A DNA stretch of 64,000 nt. Origin: Cristatella mucedo. Lineage: Eukaryota; Bryozoa; Phylactolaemata; Cristatellidae. Where the stretch lies: contig WPIO01000020.1 in NCBI GenBank assembly GCA_009760855.2, positions 3,933,501 through 3,997,500 of the forward strand, in the 5' to 3' direction. Each line of letters opens with the position of its first letter. The first letter of the stretch is position 1. Of the stretch, positions 18,626 through 51,314 are shown piece by piece. Under the pieces are notes generated by a model. It was given only the letters and a program-made list of their open reading frames with translations, was not told the origin of the DNA and searched no databases. The position numbers were made by a program, and so were the translations under genes.

Positions 18626-20340
18626 TCCAAGGTCTCTGCGGAGCCACAGCCGAGCGAGGCAACAGCCGCAGCCGAATCGCAAGGGTGAAAAATGTATCGA
18701 GAGTCGTTACGTACAGCTTCTATCGTCGGCGGCCAGTGTTCTAGCAGCATGCATCTGGACAGGATATTTCCCGTCCTACGCTAAGAGCGCCGCATCGGAG
18801 ACCGACGCGCGAAATCTGCGCCGAGCACAAACGAGCAGCTAGCAGCTAATAAAAGGAGCAGAACTCCTGGCTCTCGAGCCCAAGCGGCTGGGACCGGCGC
18901 TACGGCTGGGACAAAGAGAGAGTACTTTTTGGCCGCGGTCCAAATACTTTGGCAGTGTACGAGGCCCGGAGGAGGACCGCGCGCACGTTCGCGATCCGCG
19001 AGGGTCATCCAGGGTCGCCTTCCGACGGAGAGAGCTATCCGCCCTGGCGTTTGCGCCAGCCCGCGTCATGCGAGACGGGTTCGTGCAGCGAAACTGAAAT
19101 AGACCTCTAAGCAGCTGGACGAGACAGCTGTTCGTGCGGAAAATCATCTTCAAAGGAATCTGCAGGGCTGCTTTGGCAATTCTCACAAGTACTCTCGTCG
19201 CGCGCGCGCGCAAGCGCTTGAAAGCAGGAAATTAATATTACCACTCGGGCGACCACTCGCGTGCGGACGTAATTCAATGTATTGAGCGCGCGGGGCTGCT
19301 GAGCTTGGCCCGCTGTGGCAGCCGCTCGCAGTCCCTACGCAAGAGGCCGCCGCCGCCGCCTCGGGACCTGCGAGCGTGCGCTGCGAGCGAGACGTTGCAC
19401 GTCGGTGACGCTGCAAGCGACTCGAGTCGCGCGATTAGCTGAGACGAGGCCGAGAGCTGCTTCAGCGCGAGGATTTCGCTAATTACGCGCGTTCGAATTA
19501 GCAGCTCCGACGCCGCCGCGAGCGCGGCGGCAGTGGCCGCGGCGCAGCTCGAGTGAAAGCGGCGGGCGCTTCGTCTGGGCACTTCGTCGTGGAGCGGCTT
19601 GCCCCTCTCCTCCTCCCGCCCCCTCCGCGCCACTCCGCGGCGCTGAGGAGACCGCACTGGAAACGTTTGGGGCGCGTTCGCAGTCTCCGTCGAGCAAGTT
19701 TGCGATCGAGCCCGCCGTCCAACGGGGGCGGGGGAGGGAGGTTGGGCATACCTTTCGTCGGTCGGCCGAGTTGCGGCAGCCTTTCGCGGCCGGCCGCGAA
19801 AGGCTCCACCGCCGGCCGAGCGCAAGGCTCGCGCCGAATGGCGCTCGGAGTCGACGGGCGCTACGAGCCGCCCCTCGTCGCAGCGGCGGCGCGGCCCGGC
19901 TCGTCGCCGGCCGCGCGCGGGACCGCCGGCTCCGGGCAGCGGCGGCCTACGCGGCCTGACCGACCGGCGCGAGCGTGGGCCGTCGCTGCCCTCTACCCAC
20001 GCGCGCGTCCGGCGGCGAGAGGGGCCGACGGGCCGCGCGGGCGGCCTGTCGGCCGGCCGCAAATTAAAAGCTCGCGCCCGCCGCCGGCCGCGCCGCCGAG
20101 CCGCGCAGCTGCTGGCTGCGCAGGACGCGACGCCGGCCGCGCTGAGCTGTAATGAGGCAGGAGACCTACTTCAGCGCGGCGCGCCGGTCCAAGAAGTCGC
20201 TAATTTGAAAATTAGTTGGAGCCGCCTGACGCGTCGGCGCCTGCGACGTATCGGTGGCTAAGCTCCTGGGGTTTGGCGGCGGCTCCTCTTTCTGCATTGA
20301 ACGCGCTGACATTCGGACGGCCTCGCGACGAGCGGCGAGA

Positions 20341-20396
<56 letters not shown>
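20341..20396 (+). repeat. (GGC)n trinucleotide repeat
   Basis: About 18 perfect GGC units in the CpG-rich block, read as poly-Gly, poly-Ala or poly-Arg depending on frame. Confidence 0.97.
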
Positions 20397-20397
<1 letters not shown>

Positions 20398-20503
20398 CTC
20401 GCGAGCTCTGTTTTGCTCCGCCGATAAATGGGGTGCACCGGGCCGAAGCCGAATCCATAATCGAGTTAACTACCGCGCAGCGCAGCGGCGGCGCGAAGGC
20501 AGC

Positions 20504-20643
<140 letters not shown>

Positions 20644-21564
20644 GAGTCGTATCCGCGGCCGGGTCGCTCGCGCGGTGCTCGCGGCTGGCGACTTCGCCGA
20701 ATGCCTCCGTCGGGACGAATTCGTCGTCGCGCACGCCCGCGGACTTGGTGCGCGCTCGCCTCGGAGCCGCCCTCCCTCCCCCCATCCACCCCATCCACCG
20801 GCGTCAGCCGCTGCCCGGCCGCGACCTTCTTCCTGCTCCAACCGGACGATCGCCGCGGCGGCTGCGCCTAGAATGTCTCGCGGTCGATGGCGCGTCGCCA
20901 TTTGTCGCCAATCGATAGGTCGGCGGGCGCCCGGCCCACCGACCGGCGTCCGCCGCAGAGCGCTGGCCGCGCAGGCACAGGGCAGACGCCGATGCAGCGA
21001 GCCGAGCTCGCGACCGCTCGACCGCTGCGTATCCGGCCGGGCACGTCCGTCGGACATGACGTGCGTGCACGCGCGGCGGCGCGGGGAGTGCGGGCGCGCT
21101 GCCGAAAGGCGGCTGGCCGCTCCGCGCGCCGCTCAGGTGAAGTTCAAAATCGCGCGGCGCTCGCTCGCTCGGTATCTTCTACCATTGGACGTTTACCGAG
21201 CGCGGCTCCAAACTGAAAGCTGCCCGATGCCATAGATTTCCGTCTGTCCGTCCGTCCCCCCCACGTCGCCTACCGCCGGTTTACTCTTCCGGTCTGTCGG
21301 CTGCAGGTGTGTTTCCAGCGACGCTCGGGAGTCGGGCGACGGGCGCGTATTAATTAGGCTGCCAGTTAAGCGCAGTCGCGAGATCCGCAATCATTTCTAG
21401 GCAGACGACAGACGCACAGCTGTACGTGTGCAGCTAGATCCCTACTTGTCTTTTGGCACGTCAAAGTCTCCTACTTGCCTTGCTGCATGCATTGCCATCA
21501 TTCTCACTTGGAATGCGACGAACTGCTCTCAAGTTTAATTAGCATACACGCAACTTACTAGCTA

Positions 21565-22215
21565 TGAGGAGACCTAGTACTACTTAAAAATTGGAAAATC
21601 CCGTCACTCAAACTGAGCTCCGCTAGCGAATCTTCTGTAGCATGTGCACGAAATCTGGGCGACCAGTTCCAAACTGACGTATCCCTAGATGACCCCTCAA
21701 CGGCTGCACCATCAAGTCTGCCTATTTTCAAGAGAATACACTGCGAAAATTCGGGCCTTCCTAGACAGTGTTACCACATCCTAGGTGGCCCATGCATTTG
21801 CGACACCCTTCTCGACTTCTGTGACGGACTACTCGCGGGTCTCCCGAACGGTGCAGTAAGGCGCTCACAGTGGGTGCAAAAATCTGCAGCTAAGCTGGTC
21901 TGCGATAGCGCGTCACAGTTGCCACATTGCACCACTTCTCGCCGACCTGAACTGGATCCCCATTGAGCGGATTGAGCCCACTTCAAGATTTTGTCTCTCA
22001 CTTTCAGGTCCCTTCATTCTCTTGCTCATTCTCCAGCCTACTTATTCGAACCACTTCCCAATCAGGCTAAGCGTCATACATCCTGTTCTTCCAAGTCAAG
22101 TAATTTAGCGGCGCCTCGAATCAACCTCAAATCCTTCAGAGACCGTGCCTTTAGTTGGTATATTCCAAAATCCCGGAACTCCTGACTGATGTCACAACGC
22201 CCCCTGACTTAACGG
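21565..22215 (+). pseudogene. LINE family A, RT C-terminus remnant
   Basis: Broken frames retain the ORF2 C-terminal order. These are a SLDD-like segment, a DFCDGLLAGLP-like segment, QKSAAKLVC, then DLNWIPIERIEP-like and FRDRAFSWYIPKSRNS. Numerous lesions make it non-functional. Confidence 0.7.
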
Positions 22216-22227
22216 CATTTTAAAAAT

Positions 22228-22372
22228 AAATAAATAAAATTCATTTGTATAACGCCTTAAGAAAACTTATTATCTATTCAGGCACTTTACGTAGGCAACG
22301 GGGCTCGAGCCTACGATCTCGGCCAGACCTTGGTCGGGGCGAACTACTGACTACTGGGCCAAACCAACTACT
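22228..22372 (-). mobile_element. SINE family 2
   Basis: The reverse strand gives GGTTTGGCCCAGTAGTC head, CTTGGTC, GGCTCGAGCCCC-like B-box, and a CTTAAGGCGTTATACAAATG tail ending in (AATA)n. Confidence 0.8.
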
Positions 22373-23061
22373 CACAGCATTTGCTGGGCCCGCGTTAAAC
22401 TTCCCTTGTGTGCCAATAGGTGTTGTCACTTTGGATGTTGTCACTTTGGATATCGACAAAGCGTATTGATTTCCTTTTTTTTACATCATTCAAATATCAA
22501 GTGCCCAGAAATATATTTAATTCTCCAAGGGCGCTAAAGATAAATACCATATTTGATAATACTGTTAATTCTGCTTCGACGTTTGGTTGCCTCTTGCGTT
22601 CCCCGCTTTGCCGATCGGCGTGGACGCTGCAGTTTGAGACGCAGGCGGAACATGCCAAGCGCAGTCCCGTGCGATGCGATTGAGCGACGTCGAGAATTAG
22701 AATTTAAAAATGAAATTTGGGCACCACCTCTCTCTATCAATCATCAAGTCTAATTTGTTGATTAGCTCGGTAGAAACGGTATCGCCCTCCAACCTCCTTG
22801 CTCTCCGTATCTTTCACTCTCCGGTTCCCCTTTCTCCTCTCTTTCTTCCTTTCCTCTTTCTTCCTCCATCTTATCTCGACCTTCTTACCAAATTCTTTCC
22901 CTGCTCACCCTACCGTCTCGCTCTTTATTCTTCTATAGGTCTCTTATTTCCCTCTCTCTGCTCTCTTCTCTCTCGGTATTTGACAGCCTCCTCTCTCTTT
23001 CTTTCTCATCTGCTCTATGTTTCCGTCACTTCTCTCCCTTCTTTTCTTTTGCTATCCTTTT

Positions 23062-23275
23062 ATAATAATAATAATACATTTGTTATGGCGCTCTCAGAGA
23101 ACTCAATCTATTTCTAGGCACTTTACATTTGTTGCAAAAGAAGCGCGATCGAATGGTTAATGGTAGCATGCTCAATAAACAACAAGAATAACATGGTTAG
23201 GGGTGATATGTACAGGGTCAGCATGCAAGTATGGCTAATGGCAGCATGCAATGTGTCAGCACGCACTAGCATATC
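23062..23275 (-). mobile_element. LINE family A 3' UTR copy (5'-truncated)
   Basis: (AAT)n at the left, then GCGCTCTCAGAGAACTCAAT and TAGGCACTTTACATTTG. The three ~38-bp units follow (GCATGC..GTCAGCA). Confidence 0.85.
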
Positions 23276-23282
23276 GCTCCTC

Positions 23283-23449
<167 letters not shown>

Positions 23450-23459
23450 GCCCTCTCGT

Positions 23460-24535
23460 TTCTCTACTCTCAAGTGTTCTTCTAGCGAAAGTCACTTTGG
23501 ATCAGGATAACCCAAATTCCGTTTAGGGTCTGCAGCATATTCTGGGTAGATGCGGCACAAAAATCTGGGGGTCCTGTTCCAAAGGACCTTTCCCTAGATG
23601 GCCAAATCAGCTCCATAGCCAAGTGTGACCACGTTCAGCTACAAAACACTAGAAAAAAGCGGATGTGCTTAGGTTAGAAGACCATAGAGAGGTTGGTCCA
23701 TGCATGCGTGACATTCCGCTCAGAATTCTGCACTCGCTCCTTGCAGGTCATACAGCATATGCAACAAGACACTGGCAGTCGGTACAGCACTCTGAAGCTA
23801 GGCTTTTTCTGTCGTGAACGTCGAAACTACCTTGATTACATCACTACGCACTGACCTCTCTTAGCCCTTATCTGGCAGCCTATCGACTTCGGGGTCCTGT
23901 TACTCACTTTTAGGCACCTTAATTCTCTCTCGTTTCAGCTCACCTGTCTAAAGTATTCGATCCTCACTCTCCGTCATTCTCACTCTCCCTAACCCACTCT
24001 CATCGATCCTAACTCCTAACATCCTCCCATCTTACCTCTCGCTCGCTCCTCCTCGTCGTCGTCCTCCTCCTCCTCATCGTCGTCGTCCACCTCACTCCTC
24101 CTCGTCCTCCTCGTTCTCCTCCTCGTCGTCGTCCTCCTCCTCGTCTTCGTCGTCCTCCTCGTCGTCCTCCTCGTCGTCCTCCTCATTCTCCTCCTTGTCT
24201 TCGTCGTCCTCGTCCTCCTCGTCGTCCACCTCAGTCGTCCTCGTCGTCTTCGTCGTCCTCCTCCTCGTTCTCCTCCTCGTCACCGTCGTCCTCCTCGTCT
24301 TCGTCGTCCTCATCATCGTCGTCGTCGTCCTCCTCTTCATCTTCCTCCTCGTCATCGTCCTCTTCCTCGTTGTCCTCCTCCTTCCCCCCCCCCGACTCCG
24401 ACGCTGGTCGTGTACACCTACCCAACCTCGAGTTCTTTGAAGATATCTTCAGTTCCTGTTCACCCAATTCCTGGAACTCGCTACTGAATAGCATCTGGAC
24501 ACTCCCTGACTGGATAAAGTGTAAGAGGAACATAC
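23460..24535 (+). pseudogene. LINE family A RT C-terminus, split by a trinucleotide tract
   Basis: Decayed ORF2 C-terminal order is visible before the tract: the CTCCATAGCCAAGTGTGACC region, a LLAGHTAY-like segment, and LHSLSFQLTCLKYS-like. After it come FSSCSPNSWNSLLNS and IKCKRNIPAL. The (CCT/CGT)n tract lies between SLSLTHSH and the APK-WNSLP-like motif, so it expanded inside former coding sequence. Confidence 0.65.
24036..24392 (+). repeat. (CCT/CGT)n complex trinucleotide tract
   Basis: About 350 bp built from CCT, CGT and CAT triplets. It is read as acidic Asp/Glu runs on the reverse strand and Ser/Val runs on the forward strand. These frames are repeat products. Confidence 0.95.
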
Positions 24536-24539
24536 CCGC

Positions 24540-25510
24540 TCTTCACTGAATTGTCTCCGGCCACGTTAATTATCCTTTATCTTGTTACGCGTATTGAAAT
24601 TGTGCTAGGTATAATCACTAGTTAGTCGACAAGCTTAATTTCCAGCATATGCATAGTGCCTAAAAAGAGCGTTAGCTCCGCTTGGGCCAGTGGGAACAAG
24701 GTAGCATTGGGTATTGGCCCCCTCCCTCCAGTGGGGTAGCGATCTGGGGCAGCCCCCAATTCCAACGCCCCACCCACCCGACCATCACCAACGACGAGGT
24801 TATGTCTTAATTTTATTCGATAAGGAACCACCGAGTTTGCGTCTAGTTAACATTTTAATTTTGCTCAAACATTTTTTCCCCTAATTGCGGGTCTATCCCC
24901 GCCTACACGAAAGTATTTCGGACCTTACCCCCTCAACGTAAAACTGTGCAGGTCTTACCCCCAAGATGAAAATCCTGGATCAGCAACTAGCTAAATCGCC
25001 TTGAACTTGTTTTTGTTATTATTATTATTAGCATCTCTTCTCTCTCTTCCTACGAGCGTGAACGTGGTTTCGAGGTTTTGATAGCGAAAGCAAACATTCC
25101 ACTGCAATTAAGGGTTCTGATTTGTTAATAAATGGTATGACATGGGCAAGCGAAGAGTTTTACGGCTAAGGACGCGCTCTAGTTCAGGAGAAGCTGCGAG
25201 GTATCTACGCTGATTGGTATTCGCAGGCTGCATCGCCGGCGATAGTACGGCCGCAAGCTGGTAGTCCCAGCAATTGGCAATCAGCATGACCCGGCCTTCA
25301 TCTAGTGCAGCTCACGTGCAGCTTCAGGCGTATGCTATTAGACTGAAGGGCTGCTTATCGTTCATCCGAAGCCAGCTTTCCAATCGTATTGAAGTGAGGC
25401 AGTGCCATCGACATCACCTAAAAAATTGGTGGCTCAATCGGATAGTTGGCGCCCGCTTAGAATGACTGCTCAAATAAACGTGCGGTGTGGTTCTTATGTG
25501 TGCGTGTGTT

Positions 25511-25554
<44 letters not shown>

Positions 25555-25559
25555 TGTGT

Positions 25560-25609
<50 letters not shown>

Positions 25610-27290
25610 GTCTGTGTGTGTGCATGTGTCTGTGTGTGTGCATGTGTGTGTGTGTGCATGTGTGTGTGCTATCGCGAGTTCGCGAACACAAGGTTGTGAC
25701 TGATTTATTTAGGTCAATTAACACAGATGGCGTGGTATGAGTACGTGGATGCACAAACACTGACGGAAAGATGCAGATTTGCAAGCGAGTTTCAGTTAGG
25801 AAGTCATGCTTCTTATCCAAGAACGCCTTTATCAAGGCGGTGCTGTTCCGGCAGGCTCACGTATAAACACTTGGCCAACGGTCCCAAAGTAGTTCGTCGG
25901 GAATTGTATCACCTTCGCAGAACGCTCCTACCTGTGCACAAAGGAACATGGAAGTATACTTGAACACGTTTGTGCAGCATGCACCTACGCCGATTTATTT
26001 GTGCATGTACTTGCACCAGGTTTGTATGCTATGCTCGGTCGCAGGGGCGGAACTACCTAGATCGCTTGATACCGCTCGGTAGTAAACGCTCTGGCACCCT
26101 TCTCATTGAATTCATGAGGCCACGGCAGATCTTCCTCAACTTTTTGAGTCGACTGTGTAGCAGGTAGTAGAAAAGAAATAAAAATAGACAATTCTGTTAC
26201 AAAATTGCTTAAAAAAGTGTTCGTAGCTACAGAAGAGTAGCAAGCTAATTGAGAGAAATTGGAGTTTTGGAAAGTCGTAAGCGTAGGTGTTACCTTTTCA
26301 TGTAGCCTCGTAAGAGCCTCTTCTTCGGTCTAGTTACTTTGATGTTCCAGCCGGTGCACACTAGTGGTTTTGTCCGGCTTCCTCAGGGTTCCTCCGTGAA
26401 GTCGCTCGTTCCCGACTGTAAATTCACAAAGTATACCCAGCTCAGTTTGTTTAGCTGGAGCATTTTCTCCAGATTATGAAGGCGTTCAAGCGCTAAAATC
26501 AGTACCCCAGCACCCAGCACGAGGCTCAGGACCATCGATGCTCATTGTTAGCCGCAGAATGGTCGAAAAAGTGACTAGAAAAGAATAGCATTGGAAGACT
26601 GTTTGAAAAGAATTGGCAGAGTCAGCAAGTAGACAAATCAGAAGACGTAGAAGAAGTGGCGTACCGAAGGGGTTGGGCAAGGGGCATATGTCACCGCTGG
26701 ATCGGGGGGGGGGGCACCAAAATGGATGCCTAATACTTTTGACATTTTCTTTATATCACATCTAGTGAGAAGACGAACAGATATTGCCGGATCAAAGAAA
26801 ATTAAAAAAAACTTAAAATGGTTGACCATTTTTGAGGACATACCCCTTTAAGGACGCGAGTGTCGCAGTTTACGTGTCTCCCGCACAACGGGCACGGTGC
26901 AGTCTTTTCCTTTCAGTCGCAGTTCTGGCAAGACGAGGTAACCGCTCAGTTATGCCCATTAAGGGGTTCTAGCGGAAAAGAAGGCAGACGATACTCTAAC
27001 GGAATTAATAAGAAAACGTAAGGAAGGTTACATGGTCGATATGTTACGACATGCTGGGTCGGCAGCGTACAAGCCTGTGGGCCGCTCTGGTAACTACGAG
27101 GTCTGTGAGAAAGACTATGTCTAAATCGGGTGCTCTCATTGCAGCAGCCAATCGATCCAGAGTCTTGCAGTCACGTGACAAAACCCGTACCAGAGCGCGC
27201 CCGCCGGTGCCACATAGGCGAACCGATAGCGGCCGCCTCGCTCTCTAGGCCACGTCTGTCCTGACGGCGTGCGAGCCGCTTGTGCATGCC
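24540..27290. other. region upstream of the FAM117-like gene, no recognised gene
   Basis: Contains a (TG)n tract (25496-25672), a G10 run at about 26706, and otherwise unrecognised sequence. The last few hundred bases before 27294 are CpG-rich and are the likely promoter area of the downstream gene by position only. Confidence 0.45.
25496..25672 (+). repeat. (TG)n microsatellite
   Basis: TG tract with CG and TC interruptions. Confidence 0.97.
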
Positions 27291-27293
27291 CTT

Positions 27294-47614
<20,321 letters not shown>

Positions 47615-48264
47615 TCTGCGTATGAGGCCAAAAGCCCAAGTGTGCGGTGCTTGTTCATCTGCATTACTTGGTGTGCTAACACACTTATGTTGTCGCGTCC
47701 TTCGGTAGTCACTGTAATATATATAGCATCGGGTACAGCTCATCCAAAATGTGTCACGTCCTAAGGCTTGTGCATTTGGTGGCTAGATTTTACCTCTTTA
47801 GAAGGCAGTGTACATGCAGTAAAAGGACACTGACACCAGCTGTGAATGTACACATTCCTTGCGATGGCAATTGTTGTTGCATTTTTTGTTTGTTGTTAGT
47901 TTTTGTGGTCCTTTGCCTGTACATTTCATCATGTTCGGCAGCTTATTTTTTTTATTTTTCTCGGACATGCCCGTGCTTTATTGGACCTCTGCACGTCTTG
48001 CCTAGGCAAGAGGTCCCTTAGCTGCAGGCTGCTCTCTTAGCAGGCACCGTGCATATCTCTTAGTCATGAATGTGTACATTATGAATCTACCTTTCCATCG
48101 CATCCCTTGAATCTACCCTTACATCGCAGCTGAGTGCATAACAGTAGCTCGAGCACACCGTTGTCATCCGGCCATGTTTCATGCCGGAGGGTCATTGTAG
48201 ATCTTAACCCATCTTTTGTTTATTTTTGTTACAGTTGTGTAGCCCTTTTCCGGCAGCTTTTGAA

Positions 48265-48270
48265 AATAAA
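48265..48270 (+). terminator. candidate poly(A) signal AATAAA for the FAM117-like gene
   Basis: TTTTGAAAATAAAAAAACA lies about 650 bp after the stop codon, with T-rich sequence around it. A 3' UTR of 47615-48290 would hold only unrecognised T-rich sequence. Confidence 0.45.
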
Positions 48271-48353
48271 AAAACATTTGCATTTTCTATTGCCTGTTTC
48301 GTCATTTGTATGTCAGAAACATTTGTCTCGTGCATGCGTGCCTGCCTGTTCTC

Positions 48354-48503
48354 ATGGCCTCTTCGATTTTGACACGTGACAGCTACAACGATGATGCTGC
48401 TGCCTTTATTAATTGGCTTCAAGCATCTCACAAAGCCGGTCACCAGTCATCTCCTTCGAACTATGTGCTTGCTGTGGCCACTGCGGCTCCGTTAGGAATG
48501 TAG
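48354..48503 (+). CDS. possible small ORF, 49 codons
   Basis: ATG 48354 to TAG, beginning MASSILTRDSYNDDAAAF and ending VLAVATAAPLGM. It lies just after the candidate poly(A) signal of the FAM117-like gene. It is not recognised and could be chance. Confidence 0.15.
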   Translation: MASSILTRDSYNDDAAAFINWLQASHKAGHQSSPSNYVLAVATAAPLGM

Positions 48504-48509
48504 TGACAC

Positions 48510-49879
48510 GCATGCAGCAGTGACAGAATCACGATGAGATTGGGTGTGGCTTTAGTTTTGGTGTAGTTTAGCTGGGGCTTGCTGTGTAGCAGTTTAGTTC
48601 AGTGTAGCTAGGGCTCGCTGCTTGTGCCAGATCATCTGTGCATATTCTCTTCAGGTAATGGTTGGGCTGCGCTGTGCAAGTCTACTAGAAACTCGCATTG
48701 TGCCATCGCGCCATTGCGGCCTTTAAGCTTTCGTTCTCAGCGGCTGACCTGCTCTGCTCAGTATGCTCAACCAGACAGACTTTTGACTAAAAGTTTGCTT
48801 AGCGATTGAATAGCTCAAATGCCAGTTCAGTGCAGCAGAAAAAGGGTGTGACAACTGGCCCTGGCCGACACGTGTGCATGATATGCTCTGGTGTATTTGG
48901 TGTTCGCGATGCTTGATAGATAAGCCGAGAAATGGGTCAGAACTTGAACAGTTGCCCAGCGGGTCTTAACTTTCTTTTCTTGGCTAATAATCAAGATGTG
49001 TTTGATACTGAAATGCAAGCTTGATGGGTCTGGAAAGTCGTGCTCTCATTCTTTCTAGTCAGCTGCTGGGACTGCCACCATTCATGACAGTTGACGGCAC
49101 AATGTGGCACTGCCATAATTAGAGCCGTGTAGCTTTTTCACATACATAATCGATGCACTGCCGTTTCCTTGAAAACCATTTTGTCGTGAAGATTGCTGGT
49201 GACAGTGTGGTGTTGCTAGGCTGGGCAGGGCGGTTAATGAATGCTCTAGGTATCGCTTGCTACTGAGTCAAACTCGATTGTTTTTGTGGTGCAGGTGATG
49301 TGGCTGCCAGTGACAGCCATCTCAAACGAATTATCACGTCAAACTGACTGCCCACAGTCTGATTCTTATTCACTAGGGAGGGTGGTCTGGCTCAGGACTC
49401 AAGTGCATCTTCAAGCTTGCAGTACTCCAGCAAGTACTCTGCCCCTTGTAACCCTGGGAAAACTAATTGGTTTTCGGAGCCGATTGAATACAGGTGCTGC
49501 CTCGGTACTCAAGTCAGTAGTCGAATGGACCAAACTCGTCCGTTGATGGTACCAAAAATACGTTCCATAACTTTGAAAATACACGGGATTTGCCATCGGT
49601 CATTCTTCACGTGAGCCAAGATCGGCACTCGGGCAACTGCATCGTTCTAAAAATGTACTATTGACATTGCCTGCCCAATTAGGTAATCTCCTAGCTATAA
49701 GCAGAGTTAACCGATAGAATTCAAAAGCCAGTTGAGCTCTGCATAGAGACTTCTCTCTTGCTGTCATGTATTTGATGGTCTTTTATGGTTCTGTGGTTCA
49801 GTGACCCTACAGCAAAAATCTATCAAATAATGATGAGTTAAGCCCAGAAAGAGCTGTCTTATTGACCCTGGGATGCCAA

Positions 49880-49880
<1 letters not shown>
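48510..49880. other. intergenic, nothing recognised
   Basis: No transposon landmark, conserved protein or structured RNA is visible between the FAM117-like 3' end and the (TG)n/SINE at 49881. Confidence 0.5.

Positions 49881-49909
<29 letters not shown>
49881..49909 (+). repeat. (TG)14 abutting a SINE
   Basis: Perfect GT tract directly joined to ATTAGCTGATTTAACAGCC. Confidence 0.95.
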
Positions 49910-49911
<2 letters not shown>

Positions 49912-50067
49912 TAGCTGATTTAACAGCCTCTTTTGTAAAGCTGCAGAAGAACCTTAACGGCTATAACCACCACTTGCAGTTGGAAATAAAGGATCACCCA
50001 CTGCAGGATTCGGACCCACGACCTCGGTCGTGAAGAGCGACCACCTTACCTCATGGTCTATCACGGC
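49910..50067 (-). mobile_element. SINE family 1, full-length
   Basis: TTAGCTGATTTAACAGCCTC left end, GGATTCGGACCCACGACC B-box complement, and CTCATGGTCTATCACGGC right end. Confidence 0.9.
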
Positions 50068-50352
50068 ACACTATCTGCCGACACCAATTTAGCAGCTAGA
50101 TTGGGATAAGGAAACCGTTGAGGACGGTTGTCCTGGAAATAGATGGCTCACTGCATTGATTGCTGCAGTGCTTCCATTGCTCCATGTGCTTTTAGTTCGC
50201 TAAGATTTTGAATTTCGAAGTTAAGCCATCATTGTTCTAATGGCAAGGCAGCAGAATTTGGTAAGAGTTGCTGGAACGTCCAACACTTAACTTTGGGAAC
50301 CATGATTACAGCCCATTCTCCTTGCTGTATATACATGCATGCATACATACAC

Positions 50353-50576
<224 letters not shown>

Positions 50577-50664
50577 AGCCATCCATTTTTCACAGCCTCA
50601 AACAGCTATTTCATTGATGCATGCCAGATAGTTGGACTACCCGACAAAAGCATCTTCCAGGCTG

Positions 50665-50691
50665 CATCCCGATGCTAACAGCATCGGGATG
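50665..50691. repeat. perfect 12-bp inverted repeat, 3-nt loop
   Basis: CATCCCGATGCT, loop AAC, AGCATCGGGATG. It is a strong DNA/RNA hairpin with no surrounding transposon homology that I recognise. Confidence 0.95.
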
Positions 50692-50866
50692 TATTGCTGT
50701 TAGGCGAAGATGTAAGGGAAACCCACATTTACTTAAGCCAACAGACAATATTTGTAGATAGGGTAACGAGATAACTAAACCAGTGGAGCACTTGTGTCCG
50801 TGACCTCAAATTCCGACAGAAGGCTATAACTACGAAAACACCACGTACCAGGCTTGTTGAGAAAAA

Positions 50867-50988
50867 AACAGCCTCTTTTTGTATAGCGGCAGAAGAGCCT
50901 TAAAGGCTATCACCTCTGCTTGCAGCAGCGATAAAGGGTTGCTCACCGCAGGCACTCGTCTTACATAGTGTGACAGGGCGGCTCACCA
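50867..50988 (-). mobile_element. SINE family 1, partly deleted
   Basis: AACAGCCTCTTTTTGTATAG, GCCTTAAAGGC and CTTGCAGCAGCGATAAAGGG. The B-box region is deleted, and ACATAGTGTGACAGGGCG marks the head end. Confidence 0.8.
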
Positions 50989-51314
50989 AGAGAAGCAGCA
51001 GCATTTTTGTTAATGCTATGCCTCCTACGTTCCTGCAGTGTCTGTATGCCCTACAAAGGTTACATAGACGCGTCTTAGTTACCTCAATTATACGGCAGCA
51101 TTATAAAGGTGCAGTAAGAGGCATGACCTTGAGCCGGCCAATCGAGGCTGAAAGGACGTGCATCAGGTGGGGAGAGTGGGGGCAACCCTTCGGAATCGGC
51201 TTAAGGAGGTAGAAAGTCGGCTAACCAACACCCTTGACCACGTAGCCTCTGTTTACAGCGTATGTGAGCATAGCCTGTCAAAGACGTTAGGTGTTCATCC
51301 GCTCATGACTGTAG

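Noticed and set aside
19274-20062. 262-codon open frame on - strand in GC-rich DNA
   Set aside because: Low stop-codon frequency in GC-rich sequence explains it. Composition is Arg/Pro/Ala-rich without motifs.
24092-24533. Acidic Asp/Glu-rich protein on - strand
   Set aside because: Product of the CCT/CGT trinucleotide tract.
26040-26090. RSLDT-like coding before GTAGTA at about 26070, possible family exon
   Set aside because: It lies upstream of exon 1, lacks the GPYL-WPRD continuation, and the true SLDTI exon is at 27958.
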